From Rhodobacteraceae bacterium CCMM004 (lineage in GTDB: Bacteria; Pseudomonadota; Alphaproteobacteria; Rhodobacterales; Rhodobacteraceae), in NCBI GenBank assembly GCA_004005435.1, contig RZWH01000002.1, positions 372,001-436,000 on the forward strand: a stretch of 64,000 bases of DNA, written 5' to 3'. Below, one piece after another: positions 61,399 through 64,000 of the stretch; positions within the stretch are counted from its first letter, which is position 1, and each line of letters begins with the position of its first letter. The translations under genes and the position numbers were made by a program. The notes beneath the pieces are model-generated. The model worked only from the letters and a program-made list of their open reading frames with translations, ran no database searches and was not told where the DNA came from.

Positions 61399-62553
61399 CT
61401 ACTGGCTGGCTCTCTCGGCTTCGATAGCGCGCCAGCGGGCGACGGCCTCGTTGTGTTCGGCCAGGGTGCGGGAAAAGGTGTGCCCGCCGGTCCCGTCGGC
61501 CACGAAATACAGGTAGTCGCTCTCGCCGGGGTTCACCGCCGCCTCCAGGCTGGCCAGCCCGGGGTTGGCGATGGGCGTCGGCGGCAGGCCGTCGATGCGG
61601 TAGGTGTTGTAGGGCGTCTCGCGGTCCAGTTCGCTGCGCCGCAGACCGCGGCCCAGGGTCCCCTGCCCTTTGGTGATGCCATAGATCACCGTCGGGTCGG
61701 TTTGGAGCCGCATCCCCTGCCGCAGCCGGTTGACAAAGACGCTGGCCACGGTCTCGCGCTCCTCGGCCACGCCCGTCTCCTTTTCGATGAGCGAGGCCAG
61801 GATCAGCGCTTCCTCCGGGGTGTCGATGGGCAGGTCGGGGTCGCGCGCGTCCCACACCGCCGCCAGGCGCGCCGTCTGCGCCGTGCTCATCCGGTCCAGA
61901 AGATCGCCGCGCGAGGCCCCGGCGCGCACTTCGTAGCTGTCGGGCGCCAGGCTGCCCTCGGCGGGCACCTCCGGCACGTCGCCCTCCAGGAAATCGGCCT
62001 GCTTGAGCGCCTCGACGATCTGCCAACTCGTGGCCCCCTCGGCCAGCGCGACGCGATAGCGGGTGTCGCTCTCCTCGCGCACCGAAAGATAGGGCTCCGG
62101 CGCCTCCTCCTCCGCAGGGTCGAAGGCGGCGACCTCCATGAACCGGTTGGTGGACGGATCCAGCTCGCGAACCTGAAGCTCCTGCGACGTCACCCCAATG
62201 CGATAGACCACCTCGGTGCCGCATGTGGACTGACCGCCGACCGTCACCACCTCGACGATCTCTTCCATCGACGCGCCTTCCTCGATGAGGAAGCTCCCGG
62301 CCTTGAGCGATCCTGTGCGGTCGCCATACTCGGCGCTGATGCGAAAAATCTCAGGGCTGGTGATCGCGCCACGCTCGTCCAGCTCCTCCGACACCCGCCG
62401 CATGTTCGACCCGCTCTCGACCCTGAGGCAGATCGCCTGACTCAAGGGCCCAGGCTGGGTGTATTGCAGTTGTCCCCACGCGACCACGCCGCCCGCGACC
62501 ACCAGCACCGCGATCAGCAGCGTCAGAGCGTTCGAGGCGATGTGGGTCCACAT
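61399..62553 (-). CDS. Endolytic murein transglycosylase MltG
   Basis: 384 residues. One N-terminal membrane helix (LTLLIAVLVVAGGVVAWGQL), a LysM-like region, then the YceG domain with catalytic glutamate in ILASLIEKETGV, SVFVNRLRQGMRLQTDPTVIYG in pieces, and YNTYRIDGLPPTPIANPG. Terminates growing glycan strands at the inner membrane. It starts three bases after fabF's stop, so the two are cotranscribed. Typical neighbour of GTA clusters in this order. Confidence 0.94.
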   Translation of the reverse strand: MWTHIASNALTLLIAVLVVAGGVVAWGQLQYTQPGPLSQAICLRVESGSNMRRVSEELDERGAITSPEIFRISAEYGDRTGSLKAGSFLIEEGASMEEIVEVVTVGGQSTCGTEVVYRIGVTSQELQVRELDPSTNRFMEVAAFDPAEEEAPEPYLSVREESDTRYRVALAEGATSWQIVEALKQADFLEGDVPEVPAEGSLAPDSYEVRAGASRGDLLDRMSTAQTARLAAVWDARDPDLPIDTPEEALILASLIEKETGVAEERETVASVFVNRLRQGMRLQTDPTVIYGITKGQGTLGRGLRRSELDRETPYNTYRIDGLPPTPIANPGLASLEAAVNPGESDYLYFVADGTGGHTFSRTLAEHNEAVARWRAIEAERASQ

Positions 62554-62556
62554 GGG

Positions 62557-63816
62557 TCAGCCCGCCTTGCGCAGGATGAGGGCGGCGTTGGTGCCGCCGA
62601 AACCGAAGGAGTTCGACAGCACCGTGTCGATGCGGCGTTCGACCTTGGTCTTGGCCGCCAGGTTCAGACGGGGCTCAACCGCCGGGGTGTCGAGGTTGAT
62701 GGTCGGCGGCGCCACCTGATCGCGCAGTGCCAGAATGCAAAAGATCGCCTCGACCGATCCCGCCGCGCCCAACAGGTGCCCGATGGAGGACTTGGTGGAC
62801 GACATCACCGCGTCGTCCGCGCCGTCGCCCAGCACCCGCTCGACCGCGCCCAGCTCGATGGTGTCGGCCATGGTCGAGGTGCCGTGCGCGTTGACGTAGT
62901 CGATGCTCTCGGGCGCGATCCCGGCCCGCGCGATCGCGGCGCGCATCGCCCGCTCGGCGCCCTCGTGGTCCTCGGGGGGCGCGGTGATGTGGTGGGCGTC
63001 GCCCGACAGGCCATAGCCGACGATCTCGGCGTAGATATGGGCGCCGCGGGCCACCGCGCGCTCATACTCCTCCAGGACGACGACCCCCGCGCCCTCACCC
63101 ATGACGAAACCGTCGCGGTCCGCGTCCCAGGGACGGCTCGCCGTCTCGGGCGCGTCCGCGCGCTTGGTCGACAGCGCCTTGCAGGCGTTGAACCCGGCGA
63201 TGCCGATCTCGCTGATCGGGCTCTCGGTGCCGCCGGCGACCATCACGTCGGCATCGCCCAGCGCGATGAGCCGCGCCGCATCGCCGATGGCATGGGCGCC
63301 GGTGGAACACGCCGTGACCACCGCGTGGTTCGGCCCTTTGAAGCCATAGCGGATGCTCACCTGCCCACTAACCAGGTTGATCAGCGCCCCTGGGATGAAG
63401 AACGGCGAGACGCGCTTCGGCCCCCGCTCCTTGATCATCACGGCGGTGTCGGCGATGGACTTCAGCCCGCCGATCCCGGACCCGATCATCACCCCGATGC
63501 GCAGCTTCTCCTCGTCGGTCGCCTCGGCGATCCCGGCCTCCTCGACCGCCTGCTGGGCGGCCGCCATGCCGTAGAGGATGAACTCGTCGACCTTGCGCTG
63601 TTCCTTCGGCGCCATCCAGTCGTCGGGATTGAAGGTGCCGTCGCTGCCGTCGCCCCGCGGCACCTCGCAGGCATAGGTCGTGGCCAGGCCGCTGGCGTCG
63701 AACCGCGTGATCGGCCCCGCGCCGGACTGCCCTGCCAGCAGCCGCGACCATGTCTCTTCGACGCCGGACGCCAGCGGCGTCACCAATCCCAACCCGGTTA
63801 CAACGACTCGCCGCAT
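62557..63816 (-). CDS. 3-oxoacyl-ACP synthase II (FabF)
   Basis: 419 residues. Condensing-enzyme triad: Cys in VTACSTGAHAIG, His in VNAHGTSTMADT and His in SSIGHLLGAAG, plus the C-terminal NSFGFGGTNAALIL. Elongates fatty acyl chains on ACP. Normal length, start ATG 63816. Usually follows acpP; here the region above 63817 up to the window edge contains a terminator for an upstream minus-strand gene, probably acpP, which lies outside. Confidence 0.96.
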   Translation of the reverse strand: MRRVVVTGLGLVTPLASGVEETWSRLLAGQSGAGPITRFDASGLATTYACEVPRGDGSDGTFNPDDWMAPKEQRKVDEFILYGMAAAQQAVEEAGIAEATDEEKLRIGVMIGSGIGGLKSIADTAVMIKERGPKRVSPFFIPGALINLVSGQVSIRYGFKGPNHAVVTACSTGAHAIGDAARLIALGDADVMVAGGTESPISEIGIAGFNACKALSTKRADAPETASRPWDADRDGFVMGEGAGVVVLEEYERAVARGAHIYAEIVGYGLSGDAHHITAPPEDHEGAERAMRAAIARAGIAPESIDYVNAHGTSTMADTIELGAVERVLGDGADDAVMSSTKSSIGHLLGAAGSVEAIFCILALRDQVAPPTINLDTPAVEPRLNLAAKTKVERRIDTVLSNSFGFGGTNAALILRKAG

Positions 63817-63924
63817 GGGTGCCTCGCCTCATTGTCCTGCGCTCTCGCGCGTCCTGATACACGTCCCCGCCGCGGCGGGAAAGGCCCCCGGAGAAGCCCT
63901 CGGCGGGCCCGCGCCCGCCAACGA

Positions 63925-63957
63925 AAACGGCGCGGCTCCGGTCGGAGGCGCGCCGTA
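63925..63957 (-). terminator. Intrinsic terminator upstream of fabF
   Basis: On the minus strand: ACGGCGCGCCTCC, loop GACC, GGAGCCGCGCCGT with one mismatch, then TTTTCG. It should end transcription of the gene beyond the window's right edge. The 63817-63924 stretch then holds fabF's own start signals; no other gene is seen to 64000. Confidence 0.65.
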
Positions 63958-64000
63958 GAGAGATCGCCGGGGCCGGGCCCCGGGCGCCGTCAACTGGCTT

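Overview
The window is GC-rich DNA from an alphaproteobacterium of the order Rhodobacterales (roseobacter/Paracoccaceae group). Three things point there: a near-complete gene transfer agent (GTA) cluster colinear with the Rhodobacter capsulatus one, the fabF-mltG / cysE / dksA-like flanks around it, and the pyrH-frr-uppS-cdsA-dxr-rseP order. Genes are tightly packed, with many 4-base ATGA or GTGA overlaps. No rRNA, tRNA, CRISPR array, integrase-bearing prophage or intact insertion sequence was seen. CDS coordinates include the stop codon.

Layout. 1-617: no supported gene. 618-9682 (minus): an iron-siderophore uptake operon read ATPase, two FecCD permeases, four tandem binding proteins, ending in an exporter-type ABC half-transporter. 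10167-13210: a class III CoA-transferase and a citryl-CoA-lyase-like protein in one operon, facing a Leu/Glu-type amino acid dehydrogenase. 13324-20680: an aldose epimerase divergent from an operon with a GntR/FCD regulator, a sugar-acid dehydratase, an SDR dehydrogenase and a sugar ABC importer, together a plausible non-phosphorylating route for arabinose/galactose-like sugars. 20700-26227 (minus): the housekeeping block pyrH-frr-uppS-cdsA-dxr-rseP. 26314-28104: miaA and an AraC regulator. 28324-34757: a Tat-exported peptide-type ABC importer. 34845-38428: DUF1206 protein, lytic transglycosylase, ssb and a quinone oxidoreductase. 38935-40607 (minus): aroB-aroK. 40740-44734: small membrane protein, exported protein, xerD and a CNNM/CorC-type protein. 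44756-45571: cysE. 46132-46461: dksA-like. 46371-61213 (minus): the GTA cluster. 61399-63816 (minus): mltG and fabF.

The most unusual signal is a family of about 125-bp elements with 18-bp inverted ends (consensus GGGCAGCGCCGTCCCGCC). At least seven copies lie in three intergenic gaps: 38429-38934, 45572-46131 and 58796-59589. Within each gap they are in the same orientation with a start-to-start period of about 217 bp. One cluster sits inside the GTA operon and pushes the terminase genes almost 800 bp away from the portal gene. Other structural signals are a promoter plus intrinsic terminator just ahead of the GTA terminase genes, twin 21-bp palindromes inside the peptide ABC operon, strong stem-loops just after both substrate-binding-protein genes that are followed by their ABC partners, and a 91-bp tail-to-tail overlap between the dksA-like gene and the last GTA-linked gene.
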